Below are positions 1 to 11,432 of a stretch of 64,000 nucleotides of DNA, one piece after another. A model generated the notes under the pieces. That model worked only from the letters and a program-made list of their open reading frames with translations, had not been told where the DNA came from and did no database searches. Each line of letters opens with the position of its first letter. The first letter of the stretch is position 1. The translations under genes and the position numbers were made by a program. Origin of the DNA: Phymatolithon calcareum (Eukaryota > Rhodophyta > Florideophyceae > Hapalidiales); contig OZ345369.1 of NCBI GenBank assembly GCA_977006965.1, positions 1,426,001-1,490,000 of the forward strand. The letters run 5' to 3'.

Positions 1-869
1 TTTTGTAGTTGGAAAAAAACCCAAATAAAGCCCTGTCTGTGCTCTCGCAGGAACTAGAGTCGAAGAACGAACTACGCCTTCTCTGGACGGTCTACAGGAT
101 TTCGCATCAATTTTCTCCACCATTTGAAAAAACAGGACGACTTCAAACACAGTACCGATGAAGTAGCGATACCTTCCTTTCGACTGTGAGTGATGATGGA
201 CGAAGGTCACGGACAACATGCATTGCTGCAGTTCCAGAATTATAACCCAACGAAGCTGCGCGAAACGAACGAGAGATATTTGTGCGGAAATAGAAGAAAT
301 ATTGAGGGATTCTCACTAATGTTCAACTGTTGAGGTTTATTCTGAGAGACCCTGAATGTGGCAACATAGGAGAAATAGTTGTGCTAGTTATGAGAACCGT
401 GCTTGAACATCATGTTGTATTTCTCAAATTTCAAGAGCTCGAATTTGCAATTTTGTATGCTACATATGTTCAGAAGCGCAGATACCGCCTGGCTGTATTT
501 CAAAATGGAGCGCGAGACATTTTTCTCCTCACTTGCGGCTACTTCTCTTTCGAATAAGATCTCAATGCGCCTGCAGTTTCCATTAACGGGTGACCTGTCA
601 GTTCTACAAATATCAACAATGGTGAATCATACTGTACAATATAGTTCCATTCGATCAAACGGAACGGCAATAATTGTACTTGTGTACTAGTCCCTGTAAT
701 TTAGATTCTGTCGGATCCAATCTTCAACTAAACAGAATTGGAATTTATCAATTCCTTTCTTGACTGCAACTGTTTCGGCACACAAGCCCGGTCGATGAAA
801 TCGGGCTCATTTTCATAGTCATTCTTTTTGTGAGACTTACTAAAGGTCAACGAGTCAGCCATGGGTACA
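1..869. other. No recognisable gene
   Basis: Only short overlapping open frames without family resemblance are present. I see no domain, terminal repeat or promoter that I can support here. Confidence 0.5.
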
Positions 870-1048
870 GCTGGAGGATAACGCCGACATCCACGCGCTT
901 ATTGTCTCTGTTTGTCTTCTTCTGGACATAGCTGGCGTGTCTCATTTCCTCTTTATTAGTGCAGTCTGTCCCGCACTTTTTCCCCTCTCTCCTCTCATGG
1001 TCTATTCTTACTCATATAACGTCGGGTTTTCTTGCGCCTGGCGTTACA
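870..1048 (+). repeat. LTR 3'-end fragment, same family as the solo LTR at 29412-30307
   Basis: The pyrimidine-rich stretch ends in TCGGGTT, a short variable spacer, then GCCTGGCGTTACA. The complete LTR at 29412-30307 ends in the same arrangement with GCCTGGCGCTACA. Homology by eye runs back to about 870, through a shared block around CACGCGCTTA / CACGCTTACT and the CTCTCCTCTC tract. The 5' part and any target duplication are missing, so it is a truncated copy in the same orientation. Confidence 0.6.
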
Positions 1049-3671
1049 AAAATATTATCCTGATTTATTGCAAAAACGTTTATAACAATAATTAAAATGT
1101 TGCTATTTTTTATTTCCTAATAAAAATATCTTTAAAACTAGAAAAAGTAGATATTCTTTACCATCTTTTGCAAAATCATAGCGTAGTAAAGTGCTATTGT
1201 ATATGTGATGTCGGGTAAGTAGTTCATTCGAGTGATATGGGTTATATTTCAGCAACCGCTAATGAAGACTACGATTAAGACAACCGAGATGAACTTCAAG
1301 ACAGGAAATGTTGAGGAACGTGCTCCTTCGTGTAGCCTGCTTGTAACGTACTGTCGCGTATACAACGCGAGCGCTTGATAGCAACAGAAACAGGAGCAGC
1401 AGCTCCACAGCGAACACCAGTCGCTACTTTACTTCACTTCAACCTCGTTCGCCAAACCGAGCAGACAGCTCGAATAAACACAGCAAAACCAACCGACCAA
1501 CACAGATTGATAACACAGCTGTAGAACAAACACCCACAGGTTTCTTCTTCCTTGTTCTAGCCCGTCCGTGGTCCGCGCTTAAATACCTTCCACACCCACG
1601 ACACGCGGGGAACTGCCCCGGCATCCTTCAGGAGTATGGCAGCGGTCGCTTAAGCGCACAGCGACCGCACCAGAGCGACAAACATGTGCTCAAAATATCC
1701 CGTGCGCAACGGAAACACCAACCGGAAATCCCCTTCCGGTACTCAATTCAGGGCCACAGGCGAACGCGGTCGACACGCGCGCCGCCCATTAACTACTCTC
1801 GTACACGACAGTGAAACTCACGTCGCCATCGCGCCACTGCAGTGAGCGCTAGCGCCGCCTCTTGCAAGATTCAGACCGACGCGCCCAATTCAATGCGCAC
1901 CTCAAGCCGTCATTCCCGAATCCCCACGGCCGTCCGCACGCCGCCTCGCGTATGCTACTCGCATGGGCGCCACGAGTAAATTGTCGAGATAGCAAGCGCG
2001 GGGAATCACGGTTCGCAACCGAAGTCTATACGAGAGCAATTCCAACAGTTCCACGATTAGATTGACCGTTACCCGCTCGAATGACACGTATGGCACCCGC
2101 GACGGCCTTGCTTACAGGTACCAGGTTTCTTACACGCAACAGTAAAGTCCTGAAAACTCTATTCCGCGAAAGGTGGCTTACAGCACTCGTCGTCCGCAAT
2201 CTTCTTCGACATAAGCTGAGATCTCCTCTCCAACAATAGTTACAAGCATTATAAAAGGCTTTAAACCGCTCCATACATCAGCAGATTCTCAAAAAACCGT
2301 CTTTGTGCACTCTCGCCCACGCCCGGCAGGTTTTGGAACTAAGCATAGCCAGAAGAGCTTGACTTCATCATGTACGATCATGACCCGAGGTGTTTTATCA
2401 TGGAGTGACAAGGTTCGTCTGCGGTACAGATTTCGGAGTTTGGAATAAGCGAGATAATGAAGTATCATGAGCTGGTGACCACTGTAAGGGACGAGAAGAA
2501 AAGAGTTCAGCACGTGAAACGTCCCCTGGTACAGCAGCTCTTCGCCGTCTCGTGTCCGCATACTCTTCTACAAAGTGCATTGTCCTTGTGGTTTCATGCT
2601 CTGAAAGTGTTTAATCTCCAAAATGCTTCTCCGATTTGTCCTCAAGTATATAAGGGTCTTCAAGCCAGATAAATAAGTGTCCCATGGAATTTCTATCAAG
2701 ATTGTCTCCCGATAGACGTCATCGTGTTTCTATGGTTCAAAAAACTTTTATTCGAAACTCTTCTATGAAAGTGTCTATTTTGGTTGACCGAGAGCGCTTT
2801 AGATTTATATCCACAACTTCCAGAACTGTGCAATGGAAAAATACAGTCATTTGCGCTGGTGGCGAGTGAATATTCGAATAGGATAATGGCCCATAGGCGC
2901 TCATATCGTTCCCTGGCGGAAAGCCCAGGGTGCCGCGAAGTTGCGACATTTATAGAGTCTAGCATCGGCTGAAAAATGGTTAGGAGAGACAGTATGATCT
3001 CTTCGCAGTATGATATTTCGATCAATGGAGGTTTCGGGAAGCTTTTGGAGCGGTCTTGTCTGTCGCAATATTGGAGATAGTTCACCGTCATACCACGTGT
3101 AGGACGAGAAATGAACGCGATTTAGCTACGAGTGTGGTCGCGAAGAAGACGAGGACGGCAGACGAGACGACCTTGACGATTAAAAACGTTGGCGTTTTAC
3201 TTATAGGTTGGTTGGTATTTGACTTACTTCTTTTTGTAAAAGCTAGTCCTCAGGTCTCTCTTAAGTACTCATTAGAACTAGCTTAAACACTATCAATAAC
3301 GCACGTTTTCAGATAAAATCCACTGGAATCGGCTTAAAAGATAGTTTTAAGCCTCCATTAAACATTTCACTAGCTTCCACTTAAAGCTTTAAAAGCATGC
3401 AGAGCAGTAAAAATATTTGTTTAAACTATTTCTAAATAGCCATCTAGGCTTTTAATAATACTTACGAGTGGTGTCGTAAGTGATTGAGATATGTTTCCAC
3501 TTAAGCAATTAGTGGTCCCCTTGCCGATTGTTGTAGACAGTTTAAATGGAAGCAAACAATTTAGGTCAACGTTCTTTAAAAGAAACGGGATTAAACCTAA
3601 CTCCCTTTCTGTGTAACATTTCCGAAACGTTTTGGCTCAACAATCGTTCTTCTTTAGCACCGATCTACCCA
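1049..3671. other. No recognisable gene; AT-rich part 3270-3560
   Basis: Short frames on both strands show no family resemblance. The part at 3270-3560 is AT-rich with many CTTAA/TTTAAG words and lies directly downstream (minus strand) of the copia RNase H, so it may be a decayed 3' LTR. I could not match it to a partner upstream of gag. Confidence 0.4.
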
Positions 3672-4235
3672 TTATTCGACAGGATGCGAAAGTGCTGCAC
3701 TGGAAAGAATTTGTTCAAGGATCTTTGAATTCATAACTTTCGTCAATGCATCAGCAGGATCGTGTTCAGTTCGAACAAATCGAAGTTTTTCGATTTCTCT
3801 TGAAGCGTATGCTTGACGAATTATTCTTAAATCAATCATCAGTCTCTTTTCGGCGGTAGTAGAAACTTTGGTTATAACGTCGAAGAGGCTTAAACTGTCT
3901 GTGAGCATGATGATAGGTATATCGATATTCGCCATTCGTTGAAGATCATGCTTTATAACATATGCCATATCAAATGCGTCGGCTAGAGCCATTGCTTCAC
4001 TGCCAAGAACAGAGCGAGTTACTCGCCTGGCTTTGTCGGATGACCAATACAGTGGTTGACATTTTCCAGTATTATCGGTAAGAAAAATGATGTAGCCCAG
4101 CTGTGATGTTCTGTCATAATTCTTAGCATATGAAGAATCTGAGTATACACGGAGTTGTAAATTGTTCTTGCCAAGTTTTGGGAACCTCAATGGCAAGAAA
4201 GGCACTTTATCCAGGCCTTTCCATACAGCATTCAA
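3672..4235 (-). CDS. Ty1/copia RNase H domain (element A)
   Basis: This 187-residue frame is a Ty1/copia-type RNase H, the C-terminal part of a Pol polyprotein that removes the RNA strand during reverse transcription. All four catalytic acids are visible: D33 in VYSDSSY, E80 in LGSEAMAL, D113 in MLTDSLS and D162 in DPADALTK. The motif RRVTRSVLGSEA is typical of the family. The frame is open to its end, making this the best preserved part of element A. It lies downstream of the RT relic on the same strand, as expected for the copia order PR-INT-RT-RH. The element is disabled elsewhere, so this is a domain relic and not a functional gene. Confidence 0.88.
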   Translation of the reverse strand: MNAVWKGLDKVPFLPLRFPKLGKNNLQLRVYSDSSYAKNYDRTSQLGYIIFLTDNTGKCQPLYWSSDKARRVTRSVLGSEAMALADAFDMAYVIKHDLQRMANIDIPIIMLTDSLSLFDVITKVSTTAEKRLMIDLRIIRQAYASREIEKLRFVRTEHDPADALTKVMNSKILEQILSSAALSHPVE

Positions 4236-4329
4236 ACGTTTGATTGATTTTACTGGATCCTCATTGATACACCTGCGGATACTTGGGTAGCTTGCGCAAC
4301 TCCATATGATATGTCAGGACGCGAGTTTG

Positions 4330-5127
4330 TTACCCATAGAAGTTTAGCTTGAACTGACCGATATTCGGTAAATATTGAATCTTTATGAATCGGACGCAGT
4401 TTCGTAATATATCTTTTTTGATGCATTTGAAACTCATTATCCTTAGTTTCAATTTGAATTCCAGCAAATTCTGTATTATCCCATTCGCGATCTCGGCATT
4501 CAAACCTTTCATTAGTACCTCTAGAAAGTGTTGGAAATCTTTGTCTCCTGCTTGAAGAGTGTCATCAACCTAAGTCGCACAAATTCCTTTCAATTTACCA
4601 TCAAGAAGCTTGAAGAATAGAGAAGCATCACCAGTTGCAAGCCCCATGCCAAGTTCATCTCTAAGATGATCTGTCATCGTTTTTCCCCAGTAGTCTCCGC
4701 TATCGGAAAAGTCCATACAGAGGTTTTAGAAGTTGCAAAATTTGATCTTCCACAAATTCCATTTCCTTTGTCGGTTTGATGAATACGTCGCGCATTGGTT
4801 CATCTGCACTCTGCAGGTACGCCTGAGTGACGTCAGTTGAAAAAGTCGAAATCCCATTATAGCAGGTAATCCAACAAGCATTCGAGATGAATGATGTCTT
4901 GTACTTGATGTATCGTGCACAAGTGATGTTTTAATCTTATCTCTGTAGCCCTGGACAACAAATCGAGCTTTCCAGCGCTCTTTTTCAGTTCCCTCGTCTT
5001 TGATGGTTAGGACGAATCGACCTCCCATGATATTTGGGTTGTCAGGCATCTCGCATTTTAGCACAATTCTCCACGTTCCTCGATCTATCAACTCTTGAAT
5101 TTCTTTTAGTTTTGCAGGACCGAAGTT
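4330..5127 (-). pseudogene. Ty1/copia reverse transcriptase (element A), broken
   Basis: The domain starts with a family-typical lead-in (IQELIDRGTW, GGRFVLTIKD, WKARFVVQGYRD) and continues in another frame with LLKPLYGLSDSGDYW and DASLFFKLLDGKLKGICAT. The reading frame shifts near 4800. The catalytic box should read YVDDTLQAGD, but the tyrosine codon is TAG at 4570-4572, so only VDD remains. This domain would copy element RNA into DNA. With a frameshift and a stop on the catalytic motif it cannot be made intact. Confidence 0.85.
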
Positions 5128-5637
5128 TTTCTCCCTAGGATCTCCCGGTTTTATTACTTCTGTGATAAAAACATTGAATTCAGGCTTGTTTCTTGTATCA
5201 ATTGACTTGAAACTGGAAAGGATACAGTGCATTACTTCAGTAGCGTCAGTGTTTGCGTCCGTGTTTGGCAAGTCCCTAATATATGGTTTCACTTGGTGAA
5301 CATTAAAGTCTCCTGTATATGAACCATCAGGCGTGGAAATCGTTACAATCTTGTTTTGGACTTTTTTCACGATATAAGGTCCAACCCATCTTTTTGTTGC
5401 TTCTCTGAAAACAAGCACTTCATCTCCATCCTTAAATGAACGATCTGCAGCATTTGGAACTCGTTTTTCAAGCGCAATTTTAAGTCGCTTCTCGGCAATG
5501 ATTGTATTCATTTCCATTCGGGCTTCACAGAGAATCCGCATTCTTTCTCGTTGATTGGGCAAGCTTTTGGTGAGCATTGGAAATCGAGGAACAATACCGA
5601 ACACACGGAGTGACGGAACTAAGCCGTTTTCCCCCAT
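4726..5637 (-). CDS. Ty1/copia integrase C-terminal part through RT start (element A)
   Basis: This 303-residue open frame begins with MGENGLVPSLRVFG, a conserved stretch following the integrase core in this copia group, and includes a small SH3-like segment (GDEVLVF, WVGPYIVKK). It runs into the RT lead-in (GTWRIVLK, RFVVQGYRDK). It overlaps the preceding integrase frame by about 19 bases (5619-5637). The join is a single frameshift: the upstream frame ends in VKAMNDIWGKTA and this one resumes the family pattern. The last 50 or so residues are out of frame with the real RT. Relic, not functional. Confidence 0.8.
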   Translation of the reverse strand: MGENGLVPSLRVFGIVPRFPMLTKSLPNQRERMRILCEARMEMNTIIAEKRLKIALEKRVPNAADRSFKDGDEVLVFREATKRWVGPYIVKKVQNKIVTISTPDGSYTGDFNVHQVKPYIRDLPNTDANTDATEVMHCILSSFKSIDTRNKPEFNVFITEVIKPGDPREKNFGPAKLKEIQELIDRGTWRIVLKCEMPDNPNIMGGRFVLTIKDEGTEKERWKARFVVQGYRDKIKTSLVHDTSSTRHHSSRMLVGLPAIMGFRLFQLTSLRRTCRVQMNQCATYSSNRQRKWNLWKIKFCNF

Positions 5638-6566
5638 ATATCATTCATAGCTTTGACAGCTATCCTAAGTATTATTTCGGGAGAAATATGGGAATAATCA
5701 TTTTCAACTTTGAAATATATTCTTCGAAGAGGTGCATGGAAACGCTCTCCAATACCGAGTGAGTTGTGCGCTTCGACTCCTGATAAGATTATATGAATTC
5801 CAGCCATGTCAGTAAGCTGTTTCCATCGAGGTGAAGTAAAGATTTTACTAGCGTCTGCACGTAATATTGCCGGGTATTCAGTATAAAGAGTGCACCAATT
5901 TTCGAGAAATGCTGTCCATACACCTTCCACACTTTGGCCATAATTTGCAGAGTTAGAGTCTAAAAATGTGGCAGCAGAGAACCTTGTAGCGGTCTCAATA
6001 TCGTGCAGAATTGCTTTTCCACTTATCCACATAAGGTCCATTGATAGTCCAACACCGAAAACAAGATCTTCCTCAATTGGAAGCTTGACTTTAAAATTGT
6101 TTGGCTTTGGTCCGAGTCTCTGGCATGTGTCACATTTTTCGGAAATGCTTCTCAGGATATCCGCATCATGTGTTTCTGCTTCTCTAGGCTTCGCTCTCCT
6201 TATGAGATTCAGAAGTTTCTCATTTGAGGGATGATAGAATGCTCTATGAAGTCTTGTAAGCTCTGTTTTCGTATACAGAATCTTATTTTCTCCCGATTCC
6301 AAGTAAACGTGACCGAATTTCCTTTTAAGGGGTATTTCCCAGCCAAGAGGAGGGCATTCCAATACGTTTCTAAAAGTATTCACGAATAAGTGAAACTTGT
6401 CTAGTATGTCAAGTCCCATCAAGAATGGAATCCGAGGCCTGGCGACGTCTGCATTGACAAGGAGAAACGAATTATGTGGCGTTGGAATTCGAATGGCTAT
6501 TGAACCGAGTGAGGATTGATGGTCTACAGCAAATCTGTAGGTATTACGATTCTTGTTTATCCTCAT
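5619..6566 (-). CDS. Ty1/copia protease end, GAG-pre-integrase and integrase core (element A)
   Basis: This 315-residue segment holds the end of the aspartic protease (PFLMGLDILDKF near residues 47-58), an HHCC zinc module (H107, H112, C145, C148) and the integrase catalytic core. The catalytic acids are D177 (SMDLMW), D238 (LRADASK) and E274 (GIGERFHA). Exactly 35 residues separate D238 from E274, giving the canonical D,D35E. The frame continues upstream of its first ATG through the protease active site at 6627-6644. Integrase would insert the cDNA copy into the host genome. The core looks intact, but the frame breaks at 5619-5637. Confidence 0.9.
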   Translation of the reverse strand: MRINKNRNTYRFAVDHQSSLGSIAIRIPTPHNSFLLVNADVARPRIPFLMGLDILDKFHLFVNTFRNVLECPPLGWEIPLKRKFGHVYLESGENKILYTKTELTRLHRAFYHPSNEKLLNLIRRAKPREAETHDADILRSISEKCDTCQRLGPKPNNFKVKLPIEEDLVFGVGLSMDLMWISGKAILHDIETATRFSAATFLDSNSANYGQSVEGVWTAFLENWCTLYTEYPAILRADASKIFTSPRWKQLTDMAGIHIILSGVEAHNSLGIGERFHAPLRRIYFKVENDYSHISPEIILRIAVKAMNDIWGKTA

Positions 6567-6626
6567 CTTAATTCTAAGAAACTCGCAATACTCTTTTGCT
6601 TGATGAAATCCGATTACAGATTTTTG

Positions 6627-6644
6627 TGCACTTGTGTCGAGGCA
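6627..6644 (-). other. Copia aspartic protease active site, CLDTSA
   Basis: Reading the minus strand in frame with the integrase segment gives CLDTSAQKSVIG. The D-T-S-A core is the catalytic motif of retrotransposon aspartic proteases, placing PR between gag and integrase as in Ty1/copia elements. Confidence 0.75.
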
Positions 6645-6796
6645 TGCACCATTCCATACGTTGTTTTTTTGGTCAACTGTAAAGACATTTGCTAGGTGGT
6701 CTATGTAGTTGATTGAAATTATTACACGCTAACTACATTGGAGATCAACTGCAGTACTGCTTGAGTCTGTGCACTGTTCGCGTGTGTTGTCTCCGG

Positions 6797-7018
6797 TTAG
6801 AAATCCGACGGATCTAATTTTTCAATAGACGTTACTTGGTCATCGGGATCTGGCTTTGAAGCGACTGACTCGAAAAAGTTGTTGGCATTGCTTATTTCAG
6901 TAATAATTTCTTCAGATTCCTGGGCTGAACCTGCGCTGGAGTTCTTACAGTTTGGTTCTTCTTCTGCTAAGAAAAGATCAATGTCGTTTGGTTCTTTTTC
7001 GAATATCGCTTCTTCCAC
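6797..7018 (-). CDS. Acidic linker between gag and protease (element A)
   Basis: This 73-residue frame is very acidic (EKEPNDIDLFLAEEEP, EESEEIITEI-like stretches) and sits between the zinc knuckle and the protease of element A. Acidic, poorly conserved linkers are common at this position. I assign it by position only. Confidence 0.45.
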   Translation of the reverse strand: MEEAIFEKEPNDIDLFLAEEEPNCKNSSAGSAQESEEIITEISNANNFFESVASKPDPDDQVTSIEKLDPSDF

Positions 7019-7111
7019 TTGCTGGCAAACCTCATATAAAATCTAAGTGCTATGGTCTGGATTAGACTCTACCATATATCCAATGTTTCTAGTGAGGTTG
7101 CTAGGTTTTTT

Positions 7112-7153
7112 GCAGATGCGAATAAAGTGATTCGGATCACCACAGTTATTGCA
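7112..7153 (-). other. Gag CCHC zinc knuckle (element A)
   Basis: The minus strand reads CNNCGDPNHFIRIC, an exact C-X2-C-X4-H-X4-C zinc knuckle as found at the end of retrotransposon Gag, where it binds RNA. The frame around it is interrupted by stops, but the knuckle itself is intact. Confidence 0.85.
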
Positions 7154-7557
7154 AGTGCGAGCATTTCCAAATTTATCTATTCCGTTCTTTCCAGGCTTTA
7201 CGAATCGGTTTCCTGAAATGCAGCAGTGGAAGATTTGGACCCGTATTTTCGAGGGTTTCTGTACATTCCTTGTCCGTTATATCCAGAGAGCTGGATATTC
7301 CAGGCATTTGTGTAGAGGGTGGAACATCATGCTTCCGATTTGACTTTCCATCCCTTTGCCTGGCCTCAACTTCTTCCTGTTCTTGAAGCGAAGCTGCGTC
7401 AAGTGCAGTATAGAGCTGTTGGAAGTTCCACGGAGGAGTTGAGGATTGGGATATAGACAGCGCATTCTTTTCCCAGCTAGCGCCGACGACAGCTTTATAT
7501 AGGTATTCCGTCTTTGCTTTGTCGGTTCAATGGGTTCTGAGTCCTTGAGGAGCAAAT

Positions 7558-8160
7558 TTAGTTTTTCTTCTTAATTATATCGTGGAGACGGAGTGATTGC
7601 AAATGCTTCCGTACACGGTTCTGTCTGGTGAGACTGTTAGACTCTTCCCCCATTAAATGACATGCTTCGGCGAATGAATCAGCTACATCTTCCACTTTTT
7701 CGCGGTAAAAACGTTTTGCTTCTCCTCCGAATAAATGGTGCAGGAATTGAAATCTTTGGGCTTGACTAAGTTCGAAGTCTTTGGCTGCATCATAGAAGTT
7801 ATTAATAAATTCCGTTATGTTTTCGCCCAGTTTTCCGTTAAATTTTGCGTCCTCTTTGAAACGGTTTGCCATATTGTGTGCAACTTTAGAATTTTGCGGT
7901 GGTGCACTAGGACCAGCAATACTTCAACGTGTATTTGCGCCATATGTAGACGCGGCCAGAACTGTAGAAGAGGTGTTTCTAAGTTGGGCTATAGCCGATT
8001 CTTGCTCCCTCATGTCGATATAGAGTGTTGACGGAATTCCCCATATTACCCGGTTATTTTCTGCTTGCGGAGTATAGCTAGCACCCTTAAGGACCAGGTA
8101 GTCACGCAGAATGGTGTATAGAGCATGGCTTTCTGCAAGAGCATTGGGATGATAAAGCAC
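7558..8160 (-). pseudogene. Ty1/copia Gag (element A) with in-frame TGA
   Basis: Two open segments, 7924-8160 and 7558-7872, lie in the same frame and are separated by one TGA at 7924-7926. The downstream segment (NRFKEDAKFNGKLGENITEF, GGEAKRFYREKV) has the helical character and the FxG..EN...F pattern of copia Gag capsid. The upstream part has no ATG at its apparent start. Beyond 7558 the capsid continues in another frame towards the zinc knuckle, so there is at least one frameshift as well. Gag would form the particle that packages the element RNA. Confidence 0.75.
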
Positions 8161-8514
8161 TTCGGGTGGAAATTCTTCTCGGATATCGCTTAAACATCAG
8201 CACCAGGCTGTTGTGGATCTGCGTCAATGTAATAATAAATCCTTGATTTAATCCTTTTCTGTTCAACGGTATCAGGATCAAGAGTGTTTTAATTTCTCCC
8301 TGAGCCGTTCAATAGTAACCATTTTGGATCAATAATTCAGTCACGTAATGATTAAAAAATAATCTTAGATTTTTGACCAATTATTGATCGTATAAATAAG
8401 ATCAATTTTTCGTCCAATTAATCGTTAAGAAAATAAAGATTAATTTCTTAACCAATCAATTACGAAAAAAAATATTATCAATTTTTTATCAAGCAATGAT
8501 TAATTACAGTATCG
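8161..8514. other. AT-rich spacer upstream of element A gag
   Basis: The stretch is strongly AT-rich with recurring AATTAATC / GATTAAT words. It could hold the remains of the 5' LTR of element A, but I could not pair it with a copy on the other side. No coding signal. Confidence 0.4.
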
Positions 8515-9057
8515 CTAAACACTACTCAAGAAGAATAGTATTTTCCGAAATGTTGCGAAGAATTTCGATATGTGCCTTATACTTTTTTGCGTGATCGGAA
8601 TCCTTCCTGTGACTCGCAATCTGACCAGCGGGAAAGAAACGCTTGCAAGGAACACGGCGCACAGGTTTACGATGGGATGTTTTTGTTTGCGTGCACGATC
8701 GTTCGCGACACGTGTAATGTGTTTAGATAGATTGTCTGCTATACGCTGGATCGGTCGACCACGAGGATGGTTTAGAGTAGTCGACAGTGGTCCACGAGGA
8801 ATAAGCGGATTCGCAATTGGTCCACTGCTAGGACCGGCGTGAGTTTTCTGGGTTGACTGATCAGTAGCAGAGTTGCTTACACTGGATTCGGATGAGTACT
8901 CACTACTGGAAGAGGCTTGATCGGGTTCGTTGATACCTTGTCGAGCTTCCTGGAGTACTCTCTGTGCCTCGGCGAAGGCAGCACGGGCTTTAGCAAGTTT
9001 AGCTAATTGCTCTGCACGCACTGCGGGATCTTTAGAAGCACGCTTAACACGAGCCAC
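8515..9057 (-). pseudogene. Ala/Lys/Gln-rich coiled-coil fragment with RGRP basic motif
   Basis: The first half looks coding: a helical, alanine-rich stretch (RAEQLAKLAKARAAFAEAQ), a Ser-rich linker, then RGRPIQRIADNLSKHITR, which contains an AT-hook-like RGRP. The apparent start is GTG and no ATG lies close upstream, so this is probably an internal exon or a truncated piece. The C-terminal 40 residues lose coding character. I do not recognise the family. It neighbours the copia gag, but I cannot show that they belong together. Confidence 0.35.
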
Positions 9058-10950
9058 TTCGAGAAAAACGATTAGATCCAGGTGTTGGGGTTAGATCTAA
9101 GTCGATCTTTAGGTAGTCTTAGTGGTGTGAAGTTCGACATGCGTTTTGCCATGGGAAACAAAATAATTCAAACAAATAGCGGAAACTCATAACTGAGTAG
9201 GCAATTGAAAACCGATAGCTAATTTATAGTTTGCATCAATCTGCAATCATATGATGCATTATTTTTGATACTGTATTATTGTTGAATTTTTATCATTTCT
9301 AGCAGAGTACGCAATAGCGCAGTTTACCCTTAGTCCCGCAGTCTGAAGAATACGAGACATTCCGTGGTCAATCGACAAGTGTAATAGAAGAGAGTTCTGG
9401 CGTGGGAAGAAATTCTGCACCCAGGAACAGTCGATTCGTGCAAACAAATCTCTTCTTTGAGTTGGAAACGTGCTTTTATTTTCTGATACGAATCTCGTAT
9501 CGCGTTGGCACATCAATTTTAGCCAGCGCCTTACGTCATCATGACCGTTCGAAGATATTATGACGCTCCGGCTGTAAAACTCGTCAATTCTTTTGACTCG
9601 CGCATTACTCGTCGACATTTAGGCACTCTTCAAAATACATATTGCTCTAGGAGCGACGGTGTAACCTACTTAATTCCGATAACGAAGAAGACGAGCTTCA
9701 ATACATTTCTACTGTTCATTGGTCGAAAAATATTGGTTTTTCTTTTCAGACGAAAGTCTTCTTCGAATTGAGAATGTTTCTTAAGTGCCTTGCCGCTAAT
9801 TCGTATTTAAATGTAAGATCTGGGTGAATATTTTTGAACTGATTCCCAAACTCGCGGTAATGTTTCAATTCCACATTCTAAAAGATAGCAAATTAGATCA
9901 ATAACATCTATATTCCCGCGTTTCAAAATAATACCTACTTGATATTATTGAAATATACTTTTTCTCTTTTTCCCTTCATTAAGGACGTACTTCCCCATCT
10001 TTGAGTGGCTCGCGGAATCAATCGCTATATTTTATTTTCAGATGTTTCATGTTTTATAGTAAGTTTTACTCACGCAAGATAAAACTTTACGAGATTATTT
10101 ACACGTCTTTGACTTTAAATAATAAAAGATAACTTTGTAAACATAATCCTGTCGGATAATGATAGTTTTCTACCACAGGCGTCGCTATACTTCCTTCAAA
10201 ACAAGGGGCAGTAAAATGCAATAGAAACGGTGAATCATTCAACATAACTGGTTTCTAAAGGTGTTTTCAATATGGGTCTCTTGCTGACAATATTTTTGTT
10301 TATTTATAACTTTTTAAAGTTTAGTTTAACTAAGAATCCATGGAACAGCCGGGACAAAATGGCCTTCATAATAAGGGGCTCGAAAAAAAATCAAATCCGC
10401 TCTTTACTGCATTTAAAGGAAAATTGTGCCACCGGCTTCGTGACCTTCCGATGTATCGATTGAAACCTTCATCTGAGAGGTAAGACTTTTCTCGCTGCAG
10501 CCAGAGTACGCAAGAGAAAGAGCGATTTAGGTTCAAAATAATATTTTTACTATCATATTTTGATAACCATGGTTGAGGGGAGTGTAAAGCCCTTCTCTTC
10601 CAGACGTGATCCGCTATGAAGGAATCAAAAAACTAAACAGTGCACCCAAGCCGGCCAAAAGCGCACGCAATTCGAACGCCAGCTATACTACTAGAGTCTG
10701 TATTATATTCACTATCTCAAGCACTGGGCCCGGCGATACCGGGATCGTAGCGGATTTGATAATTTTCGACACCCAATATTCCTGTGTTCCGGATGTTACA
10801 CGGATTCTTAGATAAATGAAAAAAGTTTTAATAACATTGAAAGGATATACTTAAGTACTCACGAAGTTTTTCATATTGACTAAGTTTAATATAATCACAT
10901 GGCTGACACGTCTGTAGATCGGAGTAACAATCACAAACACGAAGTAAGTA
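9058..10950. other. No recognisable gene
   Basis: Only short frames without family resemblance; the sequence becomes AT-rich after 9800. No terminal repeats or promoters seen. Confidence 0.45.
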
Positions 10951-11432
10951 TGTTACCCAAGTTTCTGTATCGTATAAAACTGTAATTGTAATTTATTTTC
11001 ATTTATAGCTAGAATTCTTCTCATGAAATATTTGTAGAAACATCTAGAAACACATTGGAACTTTCTAGATGTATCAAGAACACGAACAGAGCTCTCTAGA
11101 AACATCTAGAAACTAATTGAACCTTTCTAGATTGTTCTAGAACAGGAATGGATCTTTGTAGAAACATCTAGATAAATGAAATGTGCAATTTTCGTGCATG
11201 TAAGTTATGATGGAGAAAATAGGATAAGTCTATATAAGCCCCGCCTGGAATCCAACTAGCGAATCGGAGGGAGATACACAACCAACGACTGATAAAAAGG
11301 AAATAAACAAAGAGTAATATAGTAAATACACAACTCTCACCAGCTCAATAGACCCCTGAATTAGTCATTCGTTCCACTCGGGGCATCGTACTGGTCCAGT
11401 AGTAATTGTGGCCGAGCGTGTAGTACCGTTAC
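10951..11432 (+). repeat. LTR-like repeat, copy 1
   Basis: The sequence starts TGTTACCCAAG and is similar along its length to 15599-15970. Both share ACCCAAGTTT at the start, a TATA box (TATATAAG at 11231-11238), a CCCCGC block after it, a poly(A)-signal-like AATAAA (11302-11307) and a block near CTCAATAGACCCC. That order fits U3-R-U5 of an LTR. The right end is uncertain (CGTTACA at about 11432); I found no target duplication. It also contains several TCTAGAAACATC repeats in its U3-like part. Confidence 0.55.

Noticed and set aside
5968-6234. 88-residue plus frame
   Set aside because: Shadow of the integrase core.
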